A DNA stretch of 64,000 nt. Origin: Orientallactaga sibirica. Taxonomy: Eukaryota > Chordata > Mammalia > Rodentia > Dipodidae. Positions within the stretch are counted from its first letter, which is position 1, and each line of letters begins with the position of its first letter. Positions 27,180-38,029 of the stretch are shown here, in pieces. The DNA is taken from the NCBI GenBank assembly GCA_036365145.1, contig JAEOAD010000025.1:27661001-27725000 (forward strand), written 5' to 3'. A program made the translations under genes and the position numbers. A model generated the notes under the pieces. That model had not been told where the DNA came from. It saw only the letters and a program-made list of their open reading frames with translations, and did not search any database.

Positions 27180-27420
27180 CCTCCGGGACCTCAGGCTTCC
27201 TTCTGCAGAGCGAGCGAGGCCGGGAGAGGGCGCGGCCGGCCGGCTGGGGCACGGGCGCTCGGTGGGCCCCGTCCTCTGCAGCCCCAGATAATGAACCCTG
27301 CGGGGCCCAGGGCGATAAGGTCCGTGAGCACAGCTGCTCAGCACGCACGCGTAGGCGCGCCCCTTCTTCCTGGGGGTGGGAGGGTGGTACGAACAGGGAC
27401 GCTGCATTGAGAGAATGCGT
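27180..27420. promoter_or_regulatory. GC-rich unique patch with GATA and E-box motifs
   Basis: This CpG-rich island of unique sequence stands within SINE-dense DNA. AGATAA is at 27286-27291, GATAAG at 27314-27319 and the E-box CAGCTG at 27331-27336. It lies about 4.9 kb upstream of the PKLR erythroid start. The motif combination resembles erythroid GATA/TAL1 enhancers, but a regulatory role is inference. Open frames through it show no recognisable protein. Confidence 0.25.
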
Positions 27421-27739
27421 TCAAAACGTGTTTGCAGGTTTGCACAGCATACCAAACGCGAAGGTGCAGGGTGATGGCCAAGACCCTCCCCGCGCCGAAC
27501 AGCTCCGTGATCTCTTCGTGCCCTGTAGGACATGTGGATAGCTAGGACAGTATCCCTTAGGCAAAGAGCAACAGGGACCGAGAGGGGCTAGACCCCAGGA
27601 GGTTTGGAGGGCATTGGAGGTCAGACTCAACCTGTTTCTCTGGTCACATTAGACAGTAACCCCCACGCCCCGCGCTTGGATTGGTACTGCTCCCAGCCTG
27701 GCACAGTTTATTAACTAACTTTAAAAAATACTTTATTTA

Positions 27740-29641
27740 TTTGAGAAGTTGGAGAAATGGCTTAGCGGTTAAAGCGTTTGCTTACAAAGCCAAAGAACCC
27801 AGGTTCAATTCCCCAGGACCCACGTAAGCCAGATGCACAAGAGGGCACACGCATCTGGAGTTCCTTTGCAATGTGGCTGGCACTGCAGTCCAGGACAGTG
27901 TGGCACGTGCATTCTCTCTCTCTCCTCCTGCCTGTTTTCTCACTCTTAAAGAAAAATTAAAAAATTAACAAATATTTTATTTATTTGAGGTAGAGACATA
28001 GAACGGGCCTCCACCACTGCAAACAAACTACAAACACATGTGCCGCTATGTGCAGCTGGCTTATGTGGGTCCTGGGAATTGAAAATATTTTGGGTCCTTT
28101 TATTTTTGCAGGCAAACGCCTTTAATAACTGCAGAGGTAAGCACCCACCCTGAGACTACATAGTTAATTCCAGGTCAGCTTTTTAAAAAATATTTTATTT
28201 TTATTTATTTGAGAGACAGAGAGAGGGAGAATGGGCGTGCCAGGGCCTACAGCCACTGCAAACAAACTCCAGACACTTGTGCCACCTTGTGCATCTGGCT
28301 TATGTGAGTCCTGGGGAATTGAACCTATGTCCTTTGGCTTTGCAGGCAAGCACTGTAACCACTAAGCCATCTCTCCAGCCCTCCCTTTAAAAAATATATA
28401 TGTTATTTATTTATTTGAGAGAGAGAGAGGCAGATAGAGAGAGAATGAACGAGGCAAGGCCTCTAGCCACTACAAACAAATGAACTCCAGACACATGGAC
28501 CACCTTGTGCAGCTGGCTTTATGTGGGTACTGGAAAATTGAACCTGGGTCCTTTGGCTTTACAGGCAAGCACCTTAACTGCTAAACCATCTCTACAGCCC
28601 TAGTCACCTATGCTTTTTTTTTTTTTTTTTTTTTTTTTGCTTGTTTGTTTGTTTGTTTTCCAGGTAGGGTCTCATTCTAGCCCAGGCTGACCTGGAATTC
28701 ACTATGTAGTTTCAGTGTGGCCTCGAACTCACAGCAATCCTCCTACCTCTGCCTCCTAAGTACTGGGATTAAAGGCGTGCGCCACCATGCCCAGATCCTA
28801 GTCACCTATTCTTGATGTGTTTGGAATCTATACATCTGTCTTCACCTCTACTCTTTCCATAGAGAAACTGTTCCAGCCATTTGGTGTGATGGCGCACGCC
28901 TTTAATCCCAGCACTTGGGAGTCAGAGGTAGGAGGATTGCCGTGAATTACAGGCCACCCTTAGATAATGAATTCCAGGTCAGCCTGGGCTATAATGAAAC
29001 CCTACCTCAAAAAGGCAGTCACCTGGAGAGATGGCTTAGCAGTTAAGACACTTGTCTGCAAAGCCAAAGGACCCAAGTTAAATTCCCCAGAACCCAAGTA
29101 AGCCAGATGTGAAAGGTGACACATGCATCTGGAGTTTGCTAGCCAGATTCACAAGGGTGCACACGTGTCTGGAGTTTGTTTGCAGTGGCTGGATGCCCTG
29201 GCATGCCCATTCTCTTTCTCTCCCTCTTTTTCTGTCAAATAAATAAAAAAAAAAATAAAATATTTTTAAAAAAGCCGGGTGTGGTGGCCACCTGAGACTC
29301 CATGGTGAATTCCAGGTCAGCTTGGACCAGAGTGAGACCCTATCTCTAAAACAAACAAACAAACAAACAAACAAACAAACAAACAAACGCCAGACATGGT
29401 GGTTCATGCCTTTAATCCCAGCACTCGGGAGGCAGAGGTATGAGGATTGCTATGAGTTTGAGGCCACCCTGAGACTACATAGTGAATTCTAGGTCAGCCT
29501 GGACTAGAGCAAGACCCTACCTTGAAAACAAAACAAAAACACAAACAAAAAATGTTAAGAACATCGCCGAGAGTTCAAGGCCACCCTGAGACTACATAGT
29601 TAATTCCAGGACAGCCTGGACCAGAGTGAGACCCTACCTTG

Positions 29642-29677
<36 letters not shown>

Positions 29678-29680
29678 TTA
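27740..29680. repeat. SINE block in the PKLR-FDPS spacer
   Basis: tRNA-derived SINEs: 27740-27960 (+), 27965-28140 (-), 28185-28385 (-), 28395-28605 (-) and 29020-29240 (+). B1-like: 28613-28797 (-), flanked by the duplication CCTAGTCACCTAT, plus 28878-29015 (+), 29270-29340 (+, fragment), 29385-29545 (+) and 29560-29680 (+). An (AAAC)n array is at 29349-29389. Confidence 0.85.
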
Positions 29681-30059
29681 AGAACAGAACTACTGGAAGT
29701 GGGGCTGCCCAGTGTGACACTCGCAAGCTCACAGCACATGACTGAGTCTGTGAATATTTCACCGCAGATGGGTGAGACTCCACACCACCAGAATTAATGA
29801 TGGAGACTGATGACTGCTGGGAGAGGGAGAGTCATGTCATTTAGTGGTATAGCCACAGGTTGGGTACCATTCTCCAGTAAACAACCTCCCACCCATGATT
29901 ATGCAAGTGACACCAATTTAAAAGAGTGGCTAAAAAATAAACAAAGGCATAAAAGCAAAATAGAGTTCTGTGGGGAAGGAGAAAGTTTTGCTGGGGAGGG
30001 GAGAGGAGAGAGAGTAAATGGGGGTGAGAGGGAGGGAGATGTGGGATCAAGATGCATGG

Positions 30060-30200
30060 AGAGCGTAGTGGAGCATGCCTTTAATCCCAGCACTTAGGAG
30101 GCAGAGGTAGGAGAATGGCCATGAGTTTGAGGCCACCCTGAAAATACAGAGTGAATTCCAGGTCAGCCTGGGCCAGAGTGAGACCCTACCTCGAAAAACC
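30060..30200 (+). repeat. B1-like SINE
   Basis: Plus-orientation element ending CTACCTCGAAAAACC. Confidence 0.85.
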
Positions 30201-30204
30201 CATT

Positions 30205-30745
30205 GGCCTGCATGCAGCATAGCTTTTTCCAACTTTCTGTCAGCTGGTCCACATGGAGAAGGCTTTCAGCTCAGCTCCAGCAGGATTTCTCAGTGACCTT
30301 GCAGCCCAAGTATGTGGAGTCTTCAGCAATAGGGTCTTACCATCTATTCCTGGTGGGAAACCAAGGGCCTCAGCAATGGTCTATAATGTTTTGGGGGTGT
30401 CTGTGACCTTCCTGTCCAACAACTCACTGGAAGGTATCTCATCCCTGGCACTGAAAAGTTTCTAGTAATAATCTATGGGTTCTGAGTGTTCTACTGCCCA
30501 GAAAAGTAGGTTTCCATATGACTTATTTATATCCTCTTAGATTTTGATTAGCCCTCCCTCCACCTTTCCTTTACTCAATCTCTTCCCCTGACCTCACTTA
30601 GGCCTTTTCACCCCCATTAATCTGTTTTTCTACTTAAATATATACAATACCATCCTATTAAGTCCCCCCTCCCTTTCTATTCCCTTTTATCCCTTTTCTA
30701 GCTTACTGGCTTCTGCTACTGAGTTTTATTCCTACTCACATAGAT
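30205..30745. mobile_element. LINE-1 3' UTR-like sequence
   Basis: Low-complexity T/C-rich sequence with no open frame. A short stretch of it, CAGAAAAGTAGGTTTCCATA, recurs at 31254-31273, so it is repetitive. It resembles rodent L1 3' UTRs by eye; family and orientation are not established. Confidence 0.4.
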
Positions 30746-31510
30746 CTTTTTTTTTTTTTTTTTTTTTTCGAGATAGGGTTTCACTTTAGCCCAGGCTGAC
30801 CTGGAATTCACTATGTAGTTTCAGGGTCATCCTCCTACCTCTGCCTCCCAAGTGCTGGGATTAAAGGCGTGTGCCCCCACGCCTGGCTGTTTTTTTTTTT
30901 TTTAATTAAATATTTTATTTATTTATTTGAGAGAAAGAGAAGCAGATAGAGAATGGGCACACCTGGGACTCTAGCCACTGCAAATGAACTCCAGACAAAT
31001 GTGCCACCTTGTGCATCTGGCTTACATGGGTACTGGGGAATTGAACCTGGGTCCTTAGGCTTTGCAGTCAAGCGCCTTAACTGCTAAGCCATCTCTCCAG
31101 CGATCTTCCTACCTCAGTCTCCTGAGTGCTGAGATTAAAGGTGTGCGCCACCACGCCTGGCACCGGCTGTTCATTTTTTTAGACTGGGTCTTGCTGTTGC
31201 AAATTCACAGTGATCCTCCTGTCTCAGCCCCCTTCTTGCTGGCTTATGGATGTCCAGAAAAGTAGGTTTCCATATGGATTAATCTTTCTCTTTTCCTTTC
31301 CTTTTTCCTTCCCTTCCCTTCTCTTCTCTTTTCTTTTCTTTTTTTTTTTTTTTTTTTTTTTTTGAGGCATGACCTCACTCTACTCACTCTAGCTCAGGCT
31401 CATCACTAACTCAACTGTAGCCCAGACCGTCTTCGAATTGGTGGTCATCCTCCTATCTCAGCCTCCCAAGTGTTGGGCTTAAAGGTGTGCGCCACCACGC
31501 CCAGCTTTAT
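30745..31510 (-). repeat. SINEs upstream of the FDPS promoter
   Basis: B1-like 30760-30890, tRNA-derived SINE 30900-31100, B1 fragment 31100-31165 and an old B1-like element 31350-31510, all minus orientation. The SINE-free FDPS promoter begins just after. Confidence 0.8.
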
Positions 31511-31599
31511 TTATTTATTTAAAAATTTTTCCTTAAAGCGCCCAGGGTTTTTACTAGCATGAAAAGCCAAGCGGGGGTCCTGGTGACAGCCCAGCTCCT

Positions 31600-31954
31600 G
31601 ATTTACTACTACTCTTGCAACACTGTCGTCTCACGCCGGACGCCGCCCCTCGCTCTGTGGTCTGACCGCCGAGTGCGGCCCTCCCATTGGTTGTTAGTCG
31701 CAGGCCCCATTCTCATACGAGGGTAGGCAGCCAATCGGCGAGGCTTCTCTCCGCCCATCTAGCCGCGCACAGGCGGCGCTCTCGTTCTCCCGCCCGTTGC
31801 ACGCCGGGAGTTGTAGTCTCCGCCGTTAACGTCTGCCTGCAGTGAAAAGACACCGGGAACTACTAGGCCCAGCGGGCCGTGCGCGGGGGACACTCGGTTT
31901 TTAGGTGCTCGCGCCAACAATCCGGACCCAGGAAGAGCTGGCATCCTGGAGCAG
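31600..31954 (+). promoter_or_regulatory. FDPS: FDPS promoter and noncoding first exon
   Basis: CpG-rich, SINE-free. An inverted CCAAT box ATTGG (31686-31690) is followed about 20 bp later by CTCATACGAG (31712-31721). This is one base from the SRE-3 sequence of the rat FDPS promoter as I recall it (CTCACACGAG), at comparable spacing. A direct CCAAT is at 31731-31735. ACTACAACTCCCGGCGTGC on the minus strand (31817-31799) fits the ZNF143 motif. A GCAG|GTGAGA donor at 31954/31955 ends a likely noncoding exon 1, which would join the acceptor before 32767. SREBP/NF-Y control of this sterol-pathway gene is established in other mammals. Confidence 0.7.
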
Positions 31955-32444
31955 GTGAGAGACGTCGCGTGCTGGGATTGGAGGCAGAGGTGTGGACCCC
32001 GGCTCCGTCCCTGGTGATGCTGTGAGCCGCCGGAAACCCAACCTGCGTCGGAATTACCCGTTTTGGGGGTCGGTGGGACAGAATGACCCCCAGTGTGCTC
32101 GGGAATTTCTAAATTCTGCACTTGCATTTTCTTGAAGTGCCCCGTGTGTCCGGGCCGTAGTTTCCTCGGTCAGCTAGTGCTCCCCGCCCACATTGTGGCC
32201 ATCAGGTCCCAGCTCCCCTCTTAAGGCTCAGGATGCTCAGCAGATCCATGGGTTTCAGCCCCGTTTCTCCCCTTCTTTGGGCTTAGCTCAGGTGTTTTCC
32301 TACCTCCAGACCCAACATTTGATGTCTGCATAAAAGGGTGGCTTCTCCATCTCTCTATTTCTGGGGTACTTTGCACCTCGTTACTCATTGTGCACGCAGG
32401 CTTGAAAGCACAAAACATTTACTTTTAGCCATTTCATGGTTTGT

Positions 32445-32580
32445 TTTTTGCTGTGCTGAGGTAGGGTCTCACTCTAGCTCAGGCTCACCCAGAACTCACG
32501 CTAACCCCAGGCTGGCCTCGAACTCACACGGATCCTCCTACCTCAGCCTGCTGGGATTAAGGCGTGCACGGTCAAGTCTG
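32445..32580 (-). repeat. B1-like SINE upstream of the FDPS start codon
   Basis: Diverged minus-orientation element (CTGAGGTAGGGTCTCACTC to TTAAGGCGTGCACGG) in the intron of the FDPS 5' UTR. Confidence 0.7.
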
Positions 32581-32802
32581 GCTGTCATTTTAAGTGAAGA
32601 TCTGTTGGGTCCCAGGCACTCCTGACACTTTTTCTTCCCTGCGTGTCCTTTCTGTAATCCTCCTTGAACTTAAATCCATCAGCGGGGTGGCGCTGTGAGA
32701 CAGGAGGTGAAGAAGTTGGTTTGGGAGTGGCAGGGGGAGTTAGCCTTTGTTGCTTTTACCCCTGCAGGGAGTGGCTGGTGCCCCTCCCTATATCCACACA
32801 CA

Positions 32803-35800
32803 ATGCCCCTGTCCCGCTGGCTGAGATCTGTGGGGGTCCTCTTGCTGCCAGCCCCCTGCTGGGCACCCCGGGAAAGGTGGCTGGGTTCCCTTAGGAGGCC
32901 CTCTCTGGTGTTGGGGTGTCCAGTACTGGGGTCCTGGCACAGTAGTGCCCGCTGCAGGTGCCAAGTGTGGACAGAGGAGCCTCGGTGAGTGTGGTTAGGG
33001 TGTGGGACCTCTGGGAGGGAATCCCCTGAGCAGAATTCTCACGTGTCCTTTTCTCCTCAGAGCCTTTTGCTCCTATTTCAGAATGAATGGCAACCAGAAA
33101 TTGGATGTTTATAACCAAGAAAGGCAGGATTTCCTCCAGCACTTCTCCCAGATTGTCAGAGTTCTCACTGAGGATGAGCTAGGGCACCCAGAGACTGGGG
33201 ATGCCATTAACCGGCTGAAGGAGGTGAGGGGCCACGACTGAAGCGACGACATGGCTGTGATCCTGCTGTAGCTGTTTTTTTTTAAAGACTTTATTTTTAT
33301 TTATTTCTTTATTAGAGACAGAGAGAGAGAGAGAGAGGATGGGTGCGCAAGGGCCTCTAGCCAGTGTAAACGAACTCCAGATGCATGTGCCATTATGTGC
33401 ATTTGGCTTATGTGGGACCTGGAGAATCACTCTGAGGTCCTTAGGCTTTGCAGGCAAGTGCCTTAACCGTTAAGCCATCTCTCCAGCCCCTGCTGTAGTT
33501 TTTGCAGTACTTCAGAAAGATGGGGAAGAGAGTTCACTGAGGTTACTCTGGGTCCCCTCTAGAGTGGATGGGACCTGGGCAGGCAAACATACTCAGCCCT
33601 TCACCCTGACTATTGGCTGTGTAGAAAGTTGACCATCCAAAGGCATTGAACCTGGTGAATTTTTAAAAATACTTATTATTTATTTGAAAGAGAGAGAGAA
33701 TGGGTACCCCAGGGTCTCTAGCCTCTGCAAATGAACTCCAGATGTATGCATCACGTTGTGAGTCTGGCTAACATGGGTTGAACCTGGGTCCTTAGGCTCC
33801 ACAGGCAAGTGCCTTAACTGCTAAGCCATCTCTTCAGCTGCTACTGCTGCTGCTTCTTCCTTCTCCCCCCCTCCCCCCTGAGGTAGGGTCTCATTCTAGC
33901 CCAGGCTGACCTGGAATTCAATATGTAGTCTTAGGGTGGCTTTGAACTCACAGCGATCCTCCTACCTCTGCCTCCCAAGTGCTGGGATTAAAGGCATGCG
34001 CCACCACTCCCAGCTTTTCTTTTCTTTTCTTTTCTTTTCTCTTCTCTTCTTTTCTTTTCTTTTCATCTTTTTTCTCCCTCTAGTCTTTTCGCCACCTTGT
34101 CATCTGGTTTTTCTGAACCTGGGTCCCTTTCTAATCCATTCTCCAACCCTAACAGACTTTTTGTTTTTGCAGGTTCCCTTTTCTTCTTCCTGGCAAAGCT
34201 ACAGGACCCTTTATTCTCAGTGTTTCTTTCTTTCTTCCTTTCTTCTTTCTTTCTTTCTCTTGAGACAGGATCTTACCTAAGAACACCAGTTCCAATCTCC
34301 AGGTCCCAAAACTAGCTGGAATTGCAAAACATCTATGTTGGTTCAAGTGGCTGAGAGGCTGCTGAAATGGGGCTAGAGGGGAAAGGCACTTGTCTTCAAA
34401 GCCAAAGGACCCAGTTTCTCCCCAGGTTCCACGTAAACCAGATACACAAAACCAAAATGCCCTGCTGCCCATTCTCTATCTGCTTCTCTCTTTCTCAAAT
34501 AAGCAAAATATCTTTGGGCTGGAGTAAAATGGCAAAATTTAAAAAAATATTAAACAGGGCAGTTAAGGCACATGCCTGATTCTCCAAGTCTAAGATGCAC
34601 ATGATCCAGCATGTGTCGATTCTCCAGGTCCCATCTCTCTCTGTCTCTAATAAATTAATAAAAATAAATCTTTGGAAACCACTTTAATGCACAAGGGGAC
34701 ACACATGTCTGGGAGTTCAAAAATCTTTGGGCAGTGGCTAGAGGCAAGTTCGATTCTCCAGGTCCCACGTAAACCAGATGCACAAGGGGACACACATGTC
34801 TGGAGTTCTTTTGCAGTGGCTAGAGGCCCTGGCGTACCCATTCTTACTCTCCCTCTCTCTCTAATAAATAAATAAAAATTAAATCTTTAAAAAAAATTAA
34901 AGAATATATGGGCTATCTCGGGGAAGTGTAGGAGAGTAGGATGAGGCATATCCATACCACACAGTGAGTTTCCTCTCAGTTCTGGCCCTGGACACAGAAT
35001 TGAATCTGCATTATGGAGCCTTGAACTTACTGGGAAGGACAAAGGAGAGCAGCCACCAGAGCCCTGGGGACCTGGGGCTGCTTCCCGTTGCTGTTCAACT
35101 GTAGGGAAAGCCCAGGAGAGAGTCATTCAGGGACTGGAGGGAGTTGGGTTTGTAAGTGGGCGCATGGAAGGAGAAATCTCAAGTTCTCATTGTGTGGACC
35201 CTGATGTCCGCCCCTCACCTGCCTCAGGTCCTGGAGTACAATGCTGTTGGAGGCAAATACAACCGCGGTCTCACAGTGCTGCTGACGGTCCGGGAGCTGG
35301 TGGAGCCCAGCAAGCAGGATGCCAGCAGTCTCCAGAGGGCCCTGACTGTGGGCTGGTGTGTGGAGCTGGTGAGGAGGATGGGCAAGGGCAGGAAGAGAAG
35401 GTGACGGGCGCTCCAGATTTGCTTCTGGGTTGTGTTTATGTCTCTGTGTCTGGTGTGCTATAGTTCAATTTGGGCAGCCTGAATTGAAGGGCTAACCAAA
35501 CAGGGAGCCTATGGCCCATTAGGTGCTTAGAACTTGGATCAAAACAAAAATTGAAATCGGCCCCATGAGGTGGCGCACGCCTTTAATCCCAGCACTCGGG
35601 AGGCAGAGGTAGGAGGATCGCCGAGAGTTTGAGACCACCCTGAGACTACAGAGTGAATTCCAGGTCAGCCTGAGCTATAGCAGGACCCTGCCTTGAAAAA
35701 TAAACAAACATAAATGTTCTCAATTAACCAAAAAGACATTTTGCTCAAAAACCCAGATCTCTGATATTTTTCTAGTGATATTGTTTTTTCTGAGGTAGGT

Positions 35801-37274
35801 TCTCACTCTAGCCCAGGCAGCCCTGGAATTCACTCTGTAGTCCCAGGCTGGCCTCAAACTCACGGCGATCCTCCTGCCTCTGACTCCCGAGTGCTGGGAT
35901 TAAAGGCATATGCCATGAAGCCTGGCTAAGACCATTCTTGTCAATCATACTTGACATTCCAGAAAGTATTGCCATTCCTCCCAGGGGATGCACACTTGGA
36001 AGGGCCCCAGAAGAACCCCTACAGGGACATCGGTCACATCATGGAGAACTCAGGCTCCTTGGGAAGACAGAGAAAAGGCGCCATGTTGACAGATGGTGGG
36101 GAAATAGAAAAGGACTGGCTACGCTTTGCACTCTCTCCAGTCCCGTTTGGAACAGGGTCAAGGGTGTTACTTAGTGTGCAGTGACGTACGACACATGATC
36201 AAGGGTGTCATACTGGTGCCATGACAAGGTGGAATCTGTGGATGCTCGTTGTCCTGCTTTTGTCAAAATCCATTTCATATATGTGTGTGTGTGTGTGTTT
36301 GTATACATATATACATATAATTTATTTATTTGAGAGAAAGAGAAAGAATGAGCACACCAGGGCCTCCAGCCACTGCAAATGAACTGCAGATGCATGCGCC
36401 TCCTTGTGCATCTGGCTTACGTGGGTCCTGGAGAGTCGAACCAGGATTCTTTGGCTTTGCAGGCAAATGGCTTAACCATCAGCCATCTCTCCAGCCCCAT
36501 TTCCTTTCTTTTTCTTTTTTTGAGGTAGGGTCTCATTATAGCTCAGGCTGATCTGGAATTCACTCTGTAGACTCAGGGTGGCCTTGAACTCCCAGTGATC
36601 CTCCTACCTCTGCTTCCCAAGTGATGGGATTAAAGGTATGCACCAACATGCCTGGCCCTATTTCCTTTTTTAAGACCCTTTTTTAAAATTTATTTTTTAT
36701 TTATTTATTTATTTTTATTTTAGAGAGAGACACAGAGAGAGACAGAGAGGGAGAGGAAGACAGACAGAGATGGGCGCACCATCAGTCTCTCAGCTGCTGA
36801 GAACGAAGTCCAGATGCGTGCGCCCCCTTGTGGTCAAGAGTGGCACTGCACCCTTGAGTCACTTTGCATCTGGCTAAATGTGGGACCTGGAGATTGGAAC
36901 CAGCATTCTTAGGCTTAGCAGGCAGGCGCCTTAACTGCTAAGCCATCTCTCCAGCCCAAGACTTTTTTTTTTTTTTTTTAAGGCCATGAATTTGCTATGT
37001 AGCTGAGGCTGGTCTTGAACTCTTGATCTTTCTGCCTCTGCCACCCAAGTTATGGGATTATAGCCACGTGCCACCATACCCAGCAGACGTCTGTGGGCTG
37101 GAGATGTATCTCAGTTGGTAGAGAGTGCTTGTGTTTGCATAGTATGCATGAGGTGCCAGGTTTGATTCCAAGCACTGCCTAAGTCCAAGTGCATGCCTGT
37201 AATTCTATCACCTGCGAGTTCAAAGTCATCCTCAGCTAGATAAGACCAGCCCTATCTCAGAGAAAAGCAATATT

Positions 37275-37325
<51 letters not shown>

Positions 37326-37602
37326 TTTTGACAGAGAAAGAGGGAGAGAGAGAGAGAATGGGCACACCAGGGCCTCCAGCCACTGCAAATGAACTCTGGA
37401 CATGTGCAGCCCTTTGTGCATCTGTCTAACTTGGGTGCCTGGGGAATCAAACCTGGGTCCTTTGGCTTTGCAGGCAAATGCCTGAACTGCTAAGCCATCC
37501 CTCCAGCCCGAAAAACAATATGTTAAGCTGAGCTCGGTGACACATGCCTGTAGTCCCAACACTAGGATCAGGAGTTCATATATTCTTGGCTAAATAGCAA
37601 GT

Positions 37603-37652
<50 letters not shown>

Positions 37653-37996
37653 CGAGGTAGGGTCTCACTCTAGCCCAGGCTGACCTGGAATTCACTATGT
37701 AGTCTCAGGGTGGCCTCGAACTCATGGCGATCCTCCTACCTCTGCCTCCTGAATGCTGGGATTAAAGGCGTGTGTCACCATGCCTGGCTTTTTTTTTTTT
37801 TTTTTTTTTCTGGTTTTTCAAGATACAGTCTTTTTAGTCCAGGCTAACCTGAAATTCATTATGTAGTCTCAGGCTGACCTTGAACTCAAAGGGATCTTTC
37901 TACCTCTGCCTCCCAAGTGTGAATGCTGGGGTTAAAGGTGTGCACCACCACGCCTAGCTACACAGCAAGTTTGACCACATGATACCCTATGTCAAT

Positions 37997-38029
<33 letters not shown>

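Noticed and set aside
27041..27541. 166-codon open frame on the plus strand in the GC-rich patch
   Set aside because: Overlapping frames on both strands, no recognisable domain, composition explained by high GC.
31759..32127. 122-codon minus-strand open frame over the FDPS promoter
   Set aside because: Lies in the CpG-rich promoter and noncoding exon; no similarity recognised.
37272..37328. Regularly spaced repeat that might suggest a CRISPR-like array
   Set aside because: It is a simple (ATTT)n tract at a SINE tail; the genome is mammalian.
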